A stretch of 64,000 nt of DNA from Thermogemmata fonticola (GTDB taxonomy: Bacteria > Planctomycetota > Planctomycetia > Gemmatales > Gemmataceae), in the NCBI RefSeq assembly GCF_013694095.1, contig NZ_JACEFB010000010.1, positions 62,001 to 126,000 on the forward strand, read 5' to 3'. Below the pieces are notes generated by a model that made no database searches, was not told the DNA's origin, and saw nothing but the letters and a program-made list of their open reading frames with translations. Within the stretch, counting starts at the first letter, position 1, and every line of letters starts with the position of its first letter. Both the position numbers and the translations under genes were made by a program. Positions 52,488 to 61,955 of the stretch are shown piece after piece.

Positions 52488-54071
52488 TCAGTAGCGTATC
52501 TCTGCGCCCCAGTTGAGCATGGATACGTAAACTTGCGTTGTCCTCCCCGTGAGACTCTGACTGAGATTATATTGATGCTGTGCTCGTTGCACATTCCACC
52601 AGTACAATCCTGTATAGCCAAAGGTGAACTTCACATGCCGGGAAACACGCAACCCCACGCGAGCGTTGGCTTCGCTCACGACGGAAAAGTAGTTGATGCG
52701 ATTCCCACTGTCACTCAACACGAGCGGCAGGGTTACTCCCGCGGCACTGAGCAAGCGGATTCGGCTGAAGTCCGTGTCACAAGCGTTGTTACCCAGTGCC
52801 ACTGCGCCGCTGAGCTGCAAGGACCAAGGTCCCTCCGCCAAGGACATGAGTGAGCCGATCTGAGCACCGTAGAAGTTGTTGCTGGTACGGACATTATCTT
52901 CCCCCGTTGCTGTAAAAGCGGTTTGTACGGAAGTACTAACATAGTTCAGTCTCAATTCATCTCCCAAACGGAGTTGCCGATAACCTACAAATGTTTCCCA
53001 GCGTATATCATCTGTTGATATCCACACTCGTCGTAGTTGAATATCCCCTCCCACAAAACTTGTGCGCACAGAGGCCGCGGCAGAACCGACCGCCACTCCC
53101 GGAAAACTCACAAAAAACGGCAATTGGATGTTGGTGGCTGTATTGATCAAATTTGTTCCTGGAAACGCCGCAGTCTGGAACACGAGGGGGAACAAGGCGC
53201 CGAGGGTGTCTAAGCTTGGAGCCGTCAAATCTACCACCTGCGGCACCACCACCACATTGGTACCATCACCCAGCACTGTGAGCGGGTCACTCGTGGAGTA
53301 GAGGGAATAGTATCGTGCCGCCAGGCCCCAGTGGTGTTTCTCGCCGAACCACACCCCTACTTCGGCTCGCAGTCCAGGACGCCAATTGTCCAGCATTTTG
53401 CGTTCACCGAAGACGAAGGTGGTCGTAGGAACGCCGATGGCACCGGCCTGGGAACCGGCCGTTATCGGTCCACTCGTGATGAGAGGCGGCACATCCACGC
53501 CGCTCGTCGCTCCCAGCAGCAATTCCACATTGCCCCAGCTCCACATTCGTCGCGGACCCGTGGATTCCGCTAGCATAAACTGTTCCGGTGCTGGATACGC
53601 CGCAGGGTCAAAGGGACTGCCTCGCCCCCCAGGGATGTCCATCACAAACTGCTGACCCAACGGCTGCGCTTGAGGTGTAGCTGCGGGAAGAACTAGAGGA
53701 GCAGCCAACGGACCAGCAGGAAGAGCCACTTGCTGGGGCGCTGGCGGAAGGGGAGTTGCAAAGAGACTGCCAGAAAAACTGGCATCTGTAGGGACACGCC
53801 ACGCTCCGCCCGGACCTAGAGCATAATCGGGAGCTAGCGCCGCTCCTTTCTCCTGCGAAGTCGACGGTTTTGCAGTATTGCCCTCTATTTCTCCTAGAAC
53901 GCTGCGGTTCGCATTTTTTCCCACTCCAGAGAGAGCTGCGCCGTCTGCACTACCGGATGCTACCTGTCCGTAAACCGACACGGCTCCGAATAGCATCCAC
54001 ATCGCAGCATAACATCCCCGCACCATGGCCGCGCCACCCCTCACTCCGGCACGTTTCCGAGAATCCGCCAT
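52488..54071 (-). CDS. BBP7-family outer-membrane beta-barrel protein
   Basis: 527 residues. Signal peptide with an Arg-rich n-region and core AAMWMLFGAVSVYGQ; start ATG 54071, or ATG 54026 giving a shorter signal. A linker of about 150 residues rich in Pro/Gln/Ala precedes RRMWSWGNVELLLGATSG, the typical BBP7 opening, and alternating aromatic strands to the end (LRAEVGVWFGEKHHWGLAARYYSLY, VKFTFGYTGLYWWNVQ, MLNWGAEIRY). BBP7 proteins are restricted to planctomycetes and have the strand pattern of outer-membrane porin-like barrels. The Phe-poor C-terminal strand ends in aromatic Tyr, as barrels often do. Confidence 0.87.
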   Translation of the reverse strand: MADSRKRAGVRGGAAMVRGCYAAMWMLFGAVSVYGQVASGSADGAALSGVGKNANRSVLGEIEGNTAKPSTSQEKGAALAPDYALGPGGAWRVPTDASFSGSLFATPLPPAPQQVALPAGPLAAPLVLPAATPQAQPLGQQFVMDIPGGRGSPFDPAAYPAPEQFMLAESTGPRRMWSWGNVELLLGATSGVDVPPLITSGPITAGSQAGAIGVPTTTFVFGERKMLDNWRPGLRAEVGVWFGEKHHWGLAARYYSLYSTSDPLTVLGDGTNVVVVPQVVDLTAPSLDTLGALFPLVFQTAAFPGTNLINTATNIQLPFFVSFPGVAVGSAAASVRTSFVGGDIQLRRVWISTDDIRWETFVGYRQLRLGDELRLNYVSTSVQTAFTATGEDNVRTSNNFYGAQIGSLMSLAEGPWSLQLSGAVALGNNACDTDFSRIRLLSAAGVTLPLVLSDSGNRINYFSVVSEANARVGLRVSRHVKFTFGYTGLYWWNVQRAQHQYNLSQSLTGRTTQVYVSMLNWGAEIRY

Positions 54072-54376
54072 ATCACTCTTATCGACATTTCCCGCAAGAG
54101 AGGTTTAGTGCCGGGAACTTTCGGGGGGTGCAACCAGATTTTCTGGGGGTTCCCTGCCGGGCAGCTCTGCTAGTCTGGGGAAACATCTCGCGGGTTCAGC
54201 CCCCACCCCCAGAGAATCTAGTTACACCCAACTTTCGCCGCGGGAGAAGGAAGTTTCTCTGATGGGCAGGAAACTCCGGAACACGAGCATCTCCTGCTGA
54301 CTTAATGTTCGGCGAGCGAGGTGGAGGTGTGGTTTTCTTGGAGAACATGTTGGAGGAAGCCGAGGCTCATGAGTTT
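54072..54376. other. Intergenic region
   Basis: About 305 bases between two minus-strand genes. It should hold the BBP7 promoter; no clear hexamers, repeats or hairpins seen. Confidence 0.4.
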
Positions 54377-56050
54377 TCATGGCTTGCGCCACCGGAGAAC
54401 TTGGCCGCCGAGAACCCCATCTTGATATTTTCCATCCCGCACAGCGACATGGCCGTTGATCAGAACCCAGCGTACACCGGTGGGGTATTGATGAGGTTGA
54501 TCGAAGGTGGCGGTATCTCGGAAGGTGTTGGGATCGAATACGACCAGATCAGCGTAATAGCCTGCCTTGATGTAGCCGCGATCCCGGAGTTGCAAGATGT
54601 CGGCCGGCAGCCCCGTGGCACTCCGGATGGCTGCGGGTACCGGAAGCAATTTTTCCTGTATCGCATAGTAACCAATTTTCCGCGGGAATGTGCCATAACT
54701 GCGGGGATGCGGCACTGTCGGGCCGGGGTTCTGGACGCCTCCATCGCTGGCTGTAGCCACCCAAGGCTGACGCATGTATACCCGCACGTCTTCTTCATTC
54801 ATCCCGAAGTGGACAATTTGCGCTCCGCCCCGCCGCTCGATTTCCAGCACAATATCCAGAGGCTCCCGTTTTTCTGCCTCAGCAATCGCAGCGATTGTTT
54901 TGCCGTTCCATTGAGGGCGAGCGGCGAAATGAGCAATTTGTAGGCGGCGGGCACCCTCCCAACCCCCTAAGAGCCGGACCACATCGGCTCGCAACTGCGG
55001 GCCGATTTTCGGATCGTCCAGGCGTTTCAGAAAGTCTTGGGGCGTCCCCTCACGGTAGCGCGGCGGCACTACGGTTGCTCGTAACGAGGTACTGCTCGCC
55101 GTGTAAGGATATTGGTCCGCTGTCACAACTAAACCCTCTTTCCGCTGAGCTTCGATCAGGCGGACCGCTTGGGCTGATAAACCCCATGCTTCTTTACCGG
55201 AAGCCTTGATATGCGAGATATGCACGCGGCAACCGCTCTCCCGGCCAATTCGGAATGCCTCCTCCAATGCCGCGAGCAGGCCGGTTCCTTCGTTGCGGAT
55301 GTGGCTGGCATAAAGGCCGCCATAGCGACCTGCCACTTGGGCTAAAGCCACAATCTCCTCGGTCGCCGCGTAGGTTCCAGGATTGTAGATCAAACCGGTG
55401 GAAAGCCCCCACGCTCCATCTTCCATCGCTCGCTGCACCATCTGCTGCATCTTCTGCAATTCCTCCGCCGTAGGAGGACGATTGGCATTCCCCATCACGG
55501 CGGCACGAATGCTGTTATGGGGAGCTAAATGAATCACGTTGGTTCCGATTCCTTGTTCCTGGAGTGTTCGGAAGTACTTCGCCACATCGGTGGGGCCGGA
55601 ACCGCAATTGCCTGTCACGACCGTGGTACAACCCTGCATCACATAATTTTTGTTTGCTCGCCCGCCTTTATTGAGTAATCCAGAATCGCAATGGGTGTGC
55701 AAATCGATGAAACCGGGACAGAGCCACAATCCCTTTCCATCAATTACCTCCGCCCCCGATTCGGGCTGGATATCACCCACAGCGATGATTCTAGACCCCC
55801 GAATGTAAACCGAACCGACCTCCGCAGGCCGTCCGCTACCGTCGTATATGGTCACTTGGCGAAAGAGCAAGTGCGTGGTGGGTTCCCCTCCAGGAGAATG
55901 ACTTGACGAGGACGGCTGACCCCGCGAAACCTTCAAGCCTTCTGATGCGCCACCCGCTTGTATTCCTCTCCCATCGCCTGATGGCACTCCCATACCGACC
56001 ACGACCGCCAAACATCCCACCAATCCAAAGGCTCTCTTGTAGCTGGCCAT
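54377..56050 (-). CDS. Exported D-aminoacylase-like amidohydrolase
   Basis: 557 residues with a signal peptide (MASYKRAFGLVGCLAVVVGMG) and GGGGGA about 8 bases before ATG 56050. Metal-dependent amidohydrolase: FIDLHTHCDSG is the H-x-H site after strand 1, GNCGSGP holds the Cys ligand typical of D-aminoacylase, ASHIRNEG and HISHIKASG give the His ligands, TASDGG the Asp. Deacylates N-acyl-D-amino acids or related amides in the best-known members. A cell-wall or D-amino-acid-scavenging role outside the cytoplasm is inference. Confidence 0.92.
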   Translation of the reverse strand: MASYKRAFGLVGCLAVVVGMGVPSGDGRGIQAGGASEGLKVSRGQPSSSSHSPGGEPTTHLLFRQVTIYDGSGRPAEVGSVYIRGSRIIAVGDIQPESGAEVIDGKGLWLCPGFIDLHTHCDSGLLNKGGRANKNYVMQGCTTVVTGNCGSGPTDVAKYFRTLQEQGIGTNVIHLAPHNSIRAAVMGNANRPPTAEELQKMQQMVQRAMEDGAWGLSTGLIYNPGTYAATEEIVALAQVAGRYGGLYASHIRNEGTGLLAALEEAFRIGRESGCRVHISHIKASGKEAWGLSAQAVRLIEAQRKEGLVVTADQYPYTASSTSLRATVVPPRYREGTPQDFLKRLDDPKIGPQLRADVVRLLGGWEGARRLQIAHFAARPQWNGKTIAAIAEAEKREPLDIVLEIERRGGAQIVHFGMNEEDVRVYMRQPWVATASDGGVQNPGPTVPHPRSYGTFPRKIGYYAIQEKLLPVPAAIRSATGLPADILQLRDRGYIKAGYYADLVVFDPNTFRDTATFDQPHQYPTGVRWVLINGHVAVRDGKYQDGVLGGQVLRWRKP

Positions 56051-56332
56051 CTGTTATTCCCCCTCTTTATCCACGTGGTTGCCAACATTTGCCGGAGTCC
56101 AAGGGTGTAAAAGGTATATTCCCACCCTGGTGTGGCAGTCATTATGAGCATCACTCCAGGATTAGCAACAATAATCCTCTTCCCACCCTCAGCCACAAAA
56201 GGGGAGGATAGAGGAATAACCCCTTCTGCCAGTCCTGTAACATTTCCTTGGTCTGGTCCGGCCAGCCGCAAAGGGGGATCGGAAAGGTGGGCGAGCCAGA
56301 ATAGATGAGACGGTGGGCAAGGGGCCCAGCAA

Positions 56333-59300
56333 TTAGCCTTCGACCACCTCCTCCGAGGCCACAGTGGCCGCAGCTTCCAGTGCAGTGACTTCCACTCGTT
56401 CCTGCTGACCCTCCCCAAAGAACAGGAGCAAGGGACTAGCCACAAAGATGGAGCTGTAAGTACCCACGATCACACCGATGAGCATGATGAACGAGAAGAG
56501 GTGGACTCCTTCCCCGCCAAAGGCGTAGAGTACGAATGCGACGAGGAAAACGGTCAAACTGGCTAACACGGTGCGCCCCAGGGTCTGATTGACGCTGTCG
56601 TTGATCATTTGCGGCGTCAATCGCGGATCTTTACCACGGACTTCACGGATGCGATCGAACACGACGATGGTGTCATTGACGGAGTAGCCCACCAAGGTTA
56701 GGAGGGCCGCCACCGCCGCCAGGTCGATCTTGAAATCCTGGATGCCCAGCATGTTCATGCCCGGAATGACATGCAAATAATGGCAGACGGCGATCGCTCC
56801 CAAGGTAAAGCAGAGGTCGTGAATCAGGCAGAGCACTGCTGCCAGACCGAAGGTCCAGTTCCCGAAGCGGAACCACAGGTACAGGAGCATCGCTACCCAG
56901 CTCGCAAGGATGGCGAAGAGCGCTTGCTGGCGGGTGTCCGCTGCCAATTGGCTATCGAAGACTTCTAACCGTTCCGGTTCCGGAGCGTTATTGAAAGTTT
57001 GCTGGGCTGAACGCAGCACGCGGTCCAGGGTCTCCCGTTGAAGCTTCTGCTGTTCTGGATCAGGTTTAGCTGCCGCGAGTTGGGAAAACTCTGGCGAACG
57101 GCTAACGTCCAGGCGCATCTGGGTATAGCGCCCTTCGACAGCATCTCCTGCCCCCGTCAGGGTAAATACACCCCGCGGATCATGCTGGAGAACTACGTAA
57201 AATTCCCGCTCCAAGAGCTTTTCGACGTAGGAACGTGAGGTGGGGCGGGAAAATGTCAGATGGACAACGCCACCCTCGACGGTGTAATCCAGAGTGGCTC
57301 CATCGAGGATGGACCGGCCGTTGTCATCACGCAGGAGACGCTGCAAGCTAACGCGTACCAGGTCGTCTTCGCGTTCTGTGGTGCGAATTGTGAAGTAACG
57401 GCTCTTTCCATCGGGGTAACTTTCCCCCGAAAGATACATCTGTTCGACAGACACATCGGGCAAGGTCCGCGCGCGGGCCAGGACGTTCTGCTTCATCTCT
57501 TCGATGTCTATCTCTCCTGCCCGTCCTGGCTTCTGGCTCAGTGTGACCAAAGCCTGGGACGTGCTGCCATCCGGATTCTGATAGGTGATCTGATAGATAA
57601 AGACGTTGGCCGCCGCGGTTCCTCCCTCGGTCTGATTGATCCAGCGGGCATCGATAGCATTGAGCCAGCGTTGCTGATTCTCTTCACCGAGAAGATCGCG
57701 GAATCCCGCTTTGCCATCGGGGGTACGGGTTAAGGCCCGTTCCTCTCCCTCCTTGAGGCGGCCGGCAAACACCGTTCCGCCGCGGAAGTCCACGTTCAAG
57801 CCATCCTCACCACGATAGAGGAATAACCCCAAGCCTAGCAACGTCAGGATGGTCGTCACTGTGAAAAAGTAGAGGCGATACTTCATAGGATTGAAGTTGG
57901 GGCGATCAAACAAGCGGAGCATGCGGAGCTGGGTGATCCAGCGACGGACCATGCCGTAGTCAAAAATGAGCCGCGTCATGTACAGCGCCGTGAAAAGGCT
58001 GATCACCAGGCCTAAAGTCAAGGCAATGGCGAACCCTTTGAGCTGATCGTTGCCAAAGACATAGAGTACGATAGCCGTGAAGATACTCGTCAGGTGTGTG
58101 TCCAGGATGGTGGGCAAGACGCGGGAGTAGCCATTGCGGAGGGCCAAGGCCAGACTGGCCCCCTTGTTCCGTTCCTCGCGGATCCGTTCGTAAATAAGGA
58201 TGTTGGCATCAACGGCCATGCCAAGCGTCAGAACCAATCCCGCCAAGCCGGGCAGAGTAAAGGCAGCATTGACCGCCACCATAAAGCCCACTGTGAGCAA
58301 CAGATTGGCCAGAAGCGCTATACACGCGACCAAACCCGCAAAACGGTAGTAAATGAGCATGAACAGGAGAATTGTCACGAAGGCCGCAGCGATGGAAAAC
58401 GTTCCCCGGCGAATCGTGTCAGCCCCCAAGGTGGGACCGATGGTATTTTCACTCACCGGCTTTTCTCGTAATTCGGCAGACAAAGCTCCGCTGCGCAGGA
58501 TGTGCACCAGGCGTTCCACAGTCTTGCGGTCGAATCGCCCGTGAATCTGACCGTGACTGGTAATCTCCTGTTGCAAGGTCGGTGCGGAGACAATCCGCCC
58601 ATCCAGGAGAATGGCCAGGTGACGTTCGATGCCGGAGCTTGGCTTGTTCCGCCGAGTGATCCGTCCGAACTGGCGAGCACCCGCACTGTTGAAGATGAAG
58701 TCCACCGCGGGGTTGTAAGCCCGGTCCACACCGACGTTTGCTGTCAGCGTGATGTCGCCTCCAACTCGGAGGGCATCTTCGGGTGAGACCCGTGTCAGCA
58801 GGAAGTACTCGTACTTCTTGCGATCGACCAGTTTCTCCGCCTCGGCTTCGGATTTCCCTTCCCGGATCAACCGCTGTTTCTCGGCCTCTTCGCGAGCAAG
58901 TTGGTCTTCGTCGAGACATTCCCGGCTATACAGCACCATCGCCGCTTGGGAGATATCAAAGACAGGGTTGCGATCACGGCCGACGAAGAGGACTTTGCGT
59001 TCTTGCCGTGCCCGTGCTGCCTCAGCCCACAAGCCGCCGCTCCCCTCGAAACGATTGGACAAACCGAGCGTCTCGCGCTCCTCCGGAGCTAGCTCGGCCC
59101 ATTGGTAACGCACAGAGGCCCGCGTTTCACCAATGACGACTTCAAACTCACCCTCAGGTCCTTCCGGCGGCAAACCCTTGCGAGCACGAGCCTCCAGCTC
59201 TGCGGCGTCTTTCCGTTCGAGGGTATCCCGTGCAGCTGCAATCCCTTCGGCGTCATCGTGGCCATTGGCTAGGATGCGAAATTCCAGGACTCCCATCTGC

Positions 59301-59704
59301 GAGATGAGGCGTTTGATCTCTTCGATCTCTTCCGCCGTCAGATTTTCCCTCCCACGAGCCGAACCTCCTCCCACGGGCAAAATGATCTCGATCCGTGTCG
59401 TCCCTATAGGCCGAACAGTGACATTTTTGATATCCGTAGGGTCGATCCGCCGCTTGATCTGAGCCGCCAGTTGATTAACCTCTTCCTGGGTCAACCCTTC
59501 GCTGGCACCGCTCGTTCCCGACTGTTGCTCCCCCAATGCCTCCTTGCGGAGCTTGGTCCGCTCCAAGTTGATCTCGTAGACTAAGATGGTTCCTCCTGCC
59601 AAATCAATACCCAGTTTGTACTTATCAAAGCGGAAGGCGTAGAACGCGGCCAACAAACAGGGAACCAGGCAGATCAGAAAGCCACGTAGAAAGTTCCGTT
59701 GCAT
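56333..59704 (-). CDS. secDF: Protein translocase SecD-SecF fusion
   Basis: 1123 residues in one chain. SecD part, about 1-640: first helix, GIDLAGGTILVYEI (the SecD start), a large periplasmic domain, then ILLDGRIVSAPTLQQEI and the six-helix RND-like bundle with TLGMAVDANILIYERIREE. SecF part, about 640-1123: DFRGGTVFAGRL, another periplasmic domain, then LVGYSVNDTIVVFDRIREV and INQTLGRTVLASLTVFL-type helices. SecDF uses proton motive force to pull exported proteins across the membrane. The fusion and its placement directly before yajC (87 bases) match other bacteria. The periplasmic loops are longer than in the E. coli proteins. Confidence 0.96.
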   Translation of the reverse strand: MQRNFLRGFLICLVPCLLAAFYAFRFDKYKLGIDLAGGTILVYEINLERTKLRKEALGEQQSGTSGASEGLTQEEVNQLAAQIKRRIDPTDIKNVTVRPIGTTRIEIILPVGGGSARGRENLTAEEIEEIKRLISQMGVLEFRILANGHDDAEGIAAARDTLERKDAAELEARARKGLPPEGPEGEFEVVIGETRASVRYQWAELAPEERETLGLSNRFEGSGGLWAEAARARQERKVLFVGRDRNPVFDISQAAMVLYSRECLDEDQLAREEAEKQRLIREGKSEAEAEKLVDRKKYEYFLLTRVSPEDALRVGGDITLTANVGVDRAYNPAVDFIFNSAGARQFGRITRRNKPSSGIERHLAILLDGRIVSAPTLQQEITSHGQIHGRFDRKTVERLVHILRSGALSAELREKPVSENTIGPTLGADTIRRGTFSIAAAFVTILLFMLIYYRFAGLVACIALLANLLLTVGFMVAVNAAFTLPGLAGLVLTLGMAVDANILIYERIREERNKGASLALALRNGYSRVLPTILDTHLTSIFTAIVLYVFGNDQLKGFAIALTLGLVISLFTALYMTRLIFDYGMVRRWITQLRMLRLFDRPNFNPMKYRLYFFTVTTILTLLGLGLFLYRGEDGLNVDFRGGTVFAGRLKEGEERALTRTPDGKAGFRDLLGEENQQRWLNAIDARWINQTEGGTAAANVFIYQITYQNPDGSTSQALVTLSQKPGRAGEIDIEEMKQNVLARARTLPDVSVEQMYLSGESYPDGKSRYFTIRTTEREDDLVRVSLQRLLRDDNGRSILDGATLDYTVEGGVVHLTFSRPTSRSYVEKLLEREFYVVLQHDPRGVFTLTGAGDAVEGRYTQMRLDVSRSPEFSQLAAAKPDPEQQKLQRETLDRVLRSAQQTFNNAPEPERLEVFDSQLAADTRQQALFAILASWVAMLLYLWFRFGNWTFGLAAVLCLIHDLCFTLGAIAVCHYLHVIPGMNMLGIQDFKIDLAAVAALLTLVGYSVNDTIVVFDRIREVRGKDPRLTPQMINDSVNQTLGRTVLASLTVFLVAFVLYAFGGEGVHLFSFIMLIGVIVGTYSSIFVASPLLLFFGEGQQERVEVTALEAAATVASEEVVEG

Positions 59705-59791
59705 AGCAGTATCCGTTGCACGCTCGCTTCCGGGGTGGTTACCCCATCCCCAAGGACCAGTAGGTCGGTGCTCGCAAAGATCACACGGGTT

Positions 59792-60154
59792 TCAGTCTTT
59801 CTTACTCGCTTCTGCTTCGTCCGATCCCAGAATCTGCACAACTACACTTTTCTTGATTCGCAACCGAGAGTCCTCCGAGCGGATGACGATTTCATCATCT
59901 CCGTCCCGGATTGACACCACGATGCCGACAATCCCCGCGTTGGTCAATACCTTGCTGCCACGCTTGAGCGAGGCCATCAGCTTTTCCTGTTCCCGTCGTT
60001 GCCGCCGGCTTTGCGCGGGAAACACCACCAGCATCAGAAAGAGCATGAACAGAGCTACGATGAATAGGGGGGTCAGAGCATTCCCCCCCGGCGCACCGGC
60101 TGCCGCTTCCTCTCCTTCCTGCGCGAACAGCATCAATAGGCTTGCGATGATCAT
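59792..60154 (-). CDS. yajC: Preprotein translocase subunit YajC
   Basis: 120 residues from ATG 60154; the frame extends to 60226 without a signal. One long transmembrane helix (LTPLFIVALFMLFLMLVVFP) is followed by QSRRQRREQEKLMASLKRGS, KVLTNAGIVGIVVSI and the DDEIVI beta strands, all YajC hallmarks. An additional hydrophobic N-terminus (MIIASLLMLFAQEGEEAAAG) looks like a second helix or signal segment, common in planctomycete forms. Forms the accessory Sec complex with SecDF, encoded immediately downstream. Confidence 0.95.
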   Translation of the reverse strand: MIIASLLMLFAQEGEEAAAGAPGGNALTPLFIVALFMLFLMLVVFPAQSRRQRREQEKLMASLKRGSKVLTNAGIVGIVVSIRDGDDEIVIRSEDSRLRIKKSVVVQILGSDEAEASKKD

Positions 60155-60900
60155 TGTTTCACTCTGGTGCCACCGATCACCCCATCCCACCGTCAAAATC
60201 GCCGGAATCGTTGGATGGGCTAACACCCATTGTCGCTTTCCAATCCACCTTGGCTAGGGAACACCGAATTCCCAGTCACCTGATTCCCCCACCGGGACAC
60301 CCAACCGATCCCCAGCAGGACGCCATAGCAGGCGGCAAAATCTCCCTCGTCCTTTCTCCCGCGGGTACGGAATAATCAATCTAGGAATCCTTCTTTCAAC
60401 GGACAAGACATCGCTCCTTCTCGCCGCCCTTCCGGAATCTTCTTCTCTATTTTGACATTCGGTCGGGATATTTTGGTCATTCTTCTTCGGGATCTGGATC
60501 ATCCCATTGGTTCAAAAACCGAGATAGAGGCCCACCGTGATCATCGTCTAGCTTTACCACAGCTTTTCTTCCCCATTCGTTCTGATGCCAATCTGGTGCG
60601 TCTGAGGGGAGCAACCGGTGCAAAGCGCTCTTTACCTGACAATCGGAGCCTGGCATATAGCAGATCGCCTTGGGGAAAGAAACGACCGGGGGTCAAACAG
60701 GCGAGACGATAACAAAACAGGTGGCAGAACGTACAGGGAAGCTCCACCTATGAGGCTCTGAGCATCCCGTCCTCCGTTGTCCGCGGGAGTGGAGAACGTA
60801 AGGGGGTTGCAAATCCAAGAGCCGACTGTGACGCCAAAAGCTGGGGGGAGCGGACAGGGCGTTCGTCCTCTCGGCAATGGGATCTCAGAGGGAGGGGGAA
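60155..60900. other. Long divergent intergenic region
   Basis: About 750 bases between yajC and a divergent small exported-protein gene. Several 80-90 codon frames lie here on both strands, none with coding character. No repeat, RNA or clear promoter pair recognised. Confidence 0.4.
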
Positions 60901-61443
60901 ATGGTTCTACATCGGCGCACCGGGAAAGCATGGCTCGTGGGTTTAGTCCTGTGCAGTTGGGTGCCCACGGCGTGGGCCGAATCTCCACGGCCGCCTCGCA
61001 TGTCGCTCTGGGACAAACTTTGGAGTAGTCGCCCCAGCAACACGTGGAGTCCCACGGACCGCAGAACGGCAGGAGCGCGGGGACCGATCGTCATTTCTCC
61101 GCTGCCTCCCGAAGTCCAGGCCGAGGCTTTGCGGGCTGAGCAGGAAGCCTACTTGCGGCGGGTGGCTGTGTGTACCGAACTCCGCAGGGTCGCGGTGGAA
61201 CGCGGTGATGAGACCCTCTACCGCCAGGCCGACGAGCTGGAGCGCGAGGCAGAAGCCTTATACCGTCTCCGTGTCGGACGCCTGGGCATTCAACTTCCCC
61301 GTTCCCAAGACAAGTTGGCTCACAATAACACCCCACGACTGGACCAAGAGGAACAAATACGCGCAGCAGCTCGGCGTCTGTCCCCACCATCTCCCTCCAT
61401 GCCGGCCACTGCCGAGGTCCGTGTCCGGGAGGTGAAACCATGA
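60901..61443 (+). CDS. Exported hypothetical protein, helical
   Basis: 180 residues from ATG 60901 with GGGAGGGGGA just upstream; ATG 60877 is in frame. Signal peptide RTGKAWLVGLVLCSWVPTAWA with an A-x-A cleavage site. The mature part has a long charged helix (about residues 75-130: EAYLRRVAVCTELRRVAVER, QADELEREAEALYRLRV) and a Pro-rich, disordered tail. Family not recognised. Its stop overlaps the start of the next gene (ATGA), so the two are translationally coupled. Confidence 0.8.
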   Translation: MVLHRRTGKAWLVGLVLCSWVPTAWAESPRPPRMSLWDKLWSSRPSNTWSPTDRRTAGARGPIVISPLPPEVQAEALRAEQEAYLRRVAVCTELRRVAVERGDETLYRQADELEREAEALYRLRVGRLGIQLPRSQDKLAHNNTPRLDQEEQIRAAARRLSPPSPSMPATAEVRVREVKP

Positions 61444-61766
61444 TGTCAGTTTGGCGATGGCATTTACTATTGATGCTAGCGATCATCTGGTTAGGCGCGG
61501 GATGTACTCACGTCCGCCCTGTGGGTCCATTCGCCGCCCGCTGGTCTATCCCGTCATCCCAGGCCTCGTCACCGCCATCCCCTGTCACTGTGCCGGCTCC
61601 ACGCCCCACCCCACCGATGAATCTAGTGGCTGCCGACGATGTCTTGCCAGATAATCCTTACGCCGCCGTCGCCAAGCTGAAAAGCGAACTGGAAGCCGAT
61701 CGCCGCCACCTGCCGGACCCTCCACGCACAGCGGAAATATCCCGCATCCGTGGTCCCCTCCGTTGA
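61440..61766 (+). CDS. Small lipoprotein, coupled to the preceding gene
   Basis: 108 residues. Signal peptide MMSVWRWHLLLMLAIIWLGAG followed by C22 in a good lipobox (L-G-A-G-C). The mature part is Pro-rich (PAPRPTPP) then a helical segment with DNPYAAVAKLKSELEADRR. Family not recognised. ATG 61440 overlaps the upstream stop by four bases, so both proteins are probably made together and may interact at the envelope. Confidence 0.8.
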   Translation: MMSVWRWHLLLMLAIIWLGAGCTHVRPVGPFAARWSIPSSQASSPPSPVTVPAPRPTPPMNLVAADDVLPDNPYAAVAKLKSELEADRRHLPDPPRTAEISRIRGPLR

Positions 61767-61955
61767 CCTAAGAACTGGCTCCTCTCTGACTATCGACAAT
61801 CAGCCTCTTCCATAAACTGCCCGTGCCGGCGGAGGGAAAAGGCCCAAAGTTTCCGGGGTCACGAAGTCCTACCGCAATGCTCACGCCGTCGGGAATAGTT
61901 TCGGGAAAGGAATAGAAAGGGACGGTTAGAGTCTGAGTCAATTCGGAGGCTGGAG

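Noticed and set aside
60452-60712. 86-codon plus-strand frame between yajC and the exported-protein gene
   Set aside because: No ribosome site and no domain-like pattern; typical random frame.
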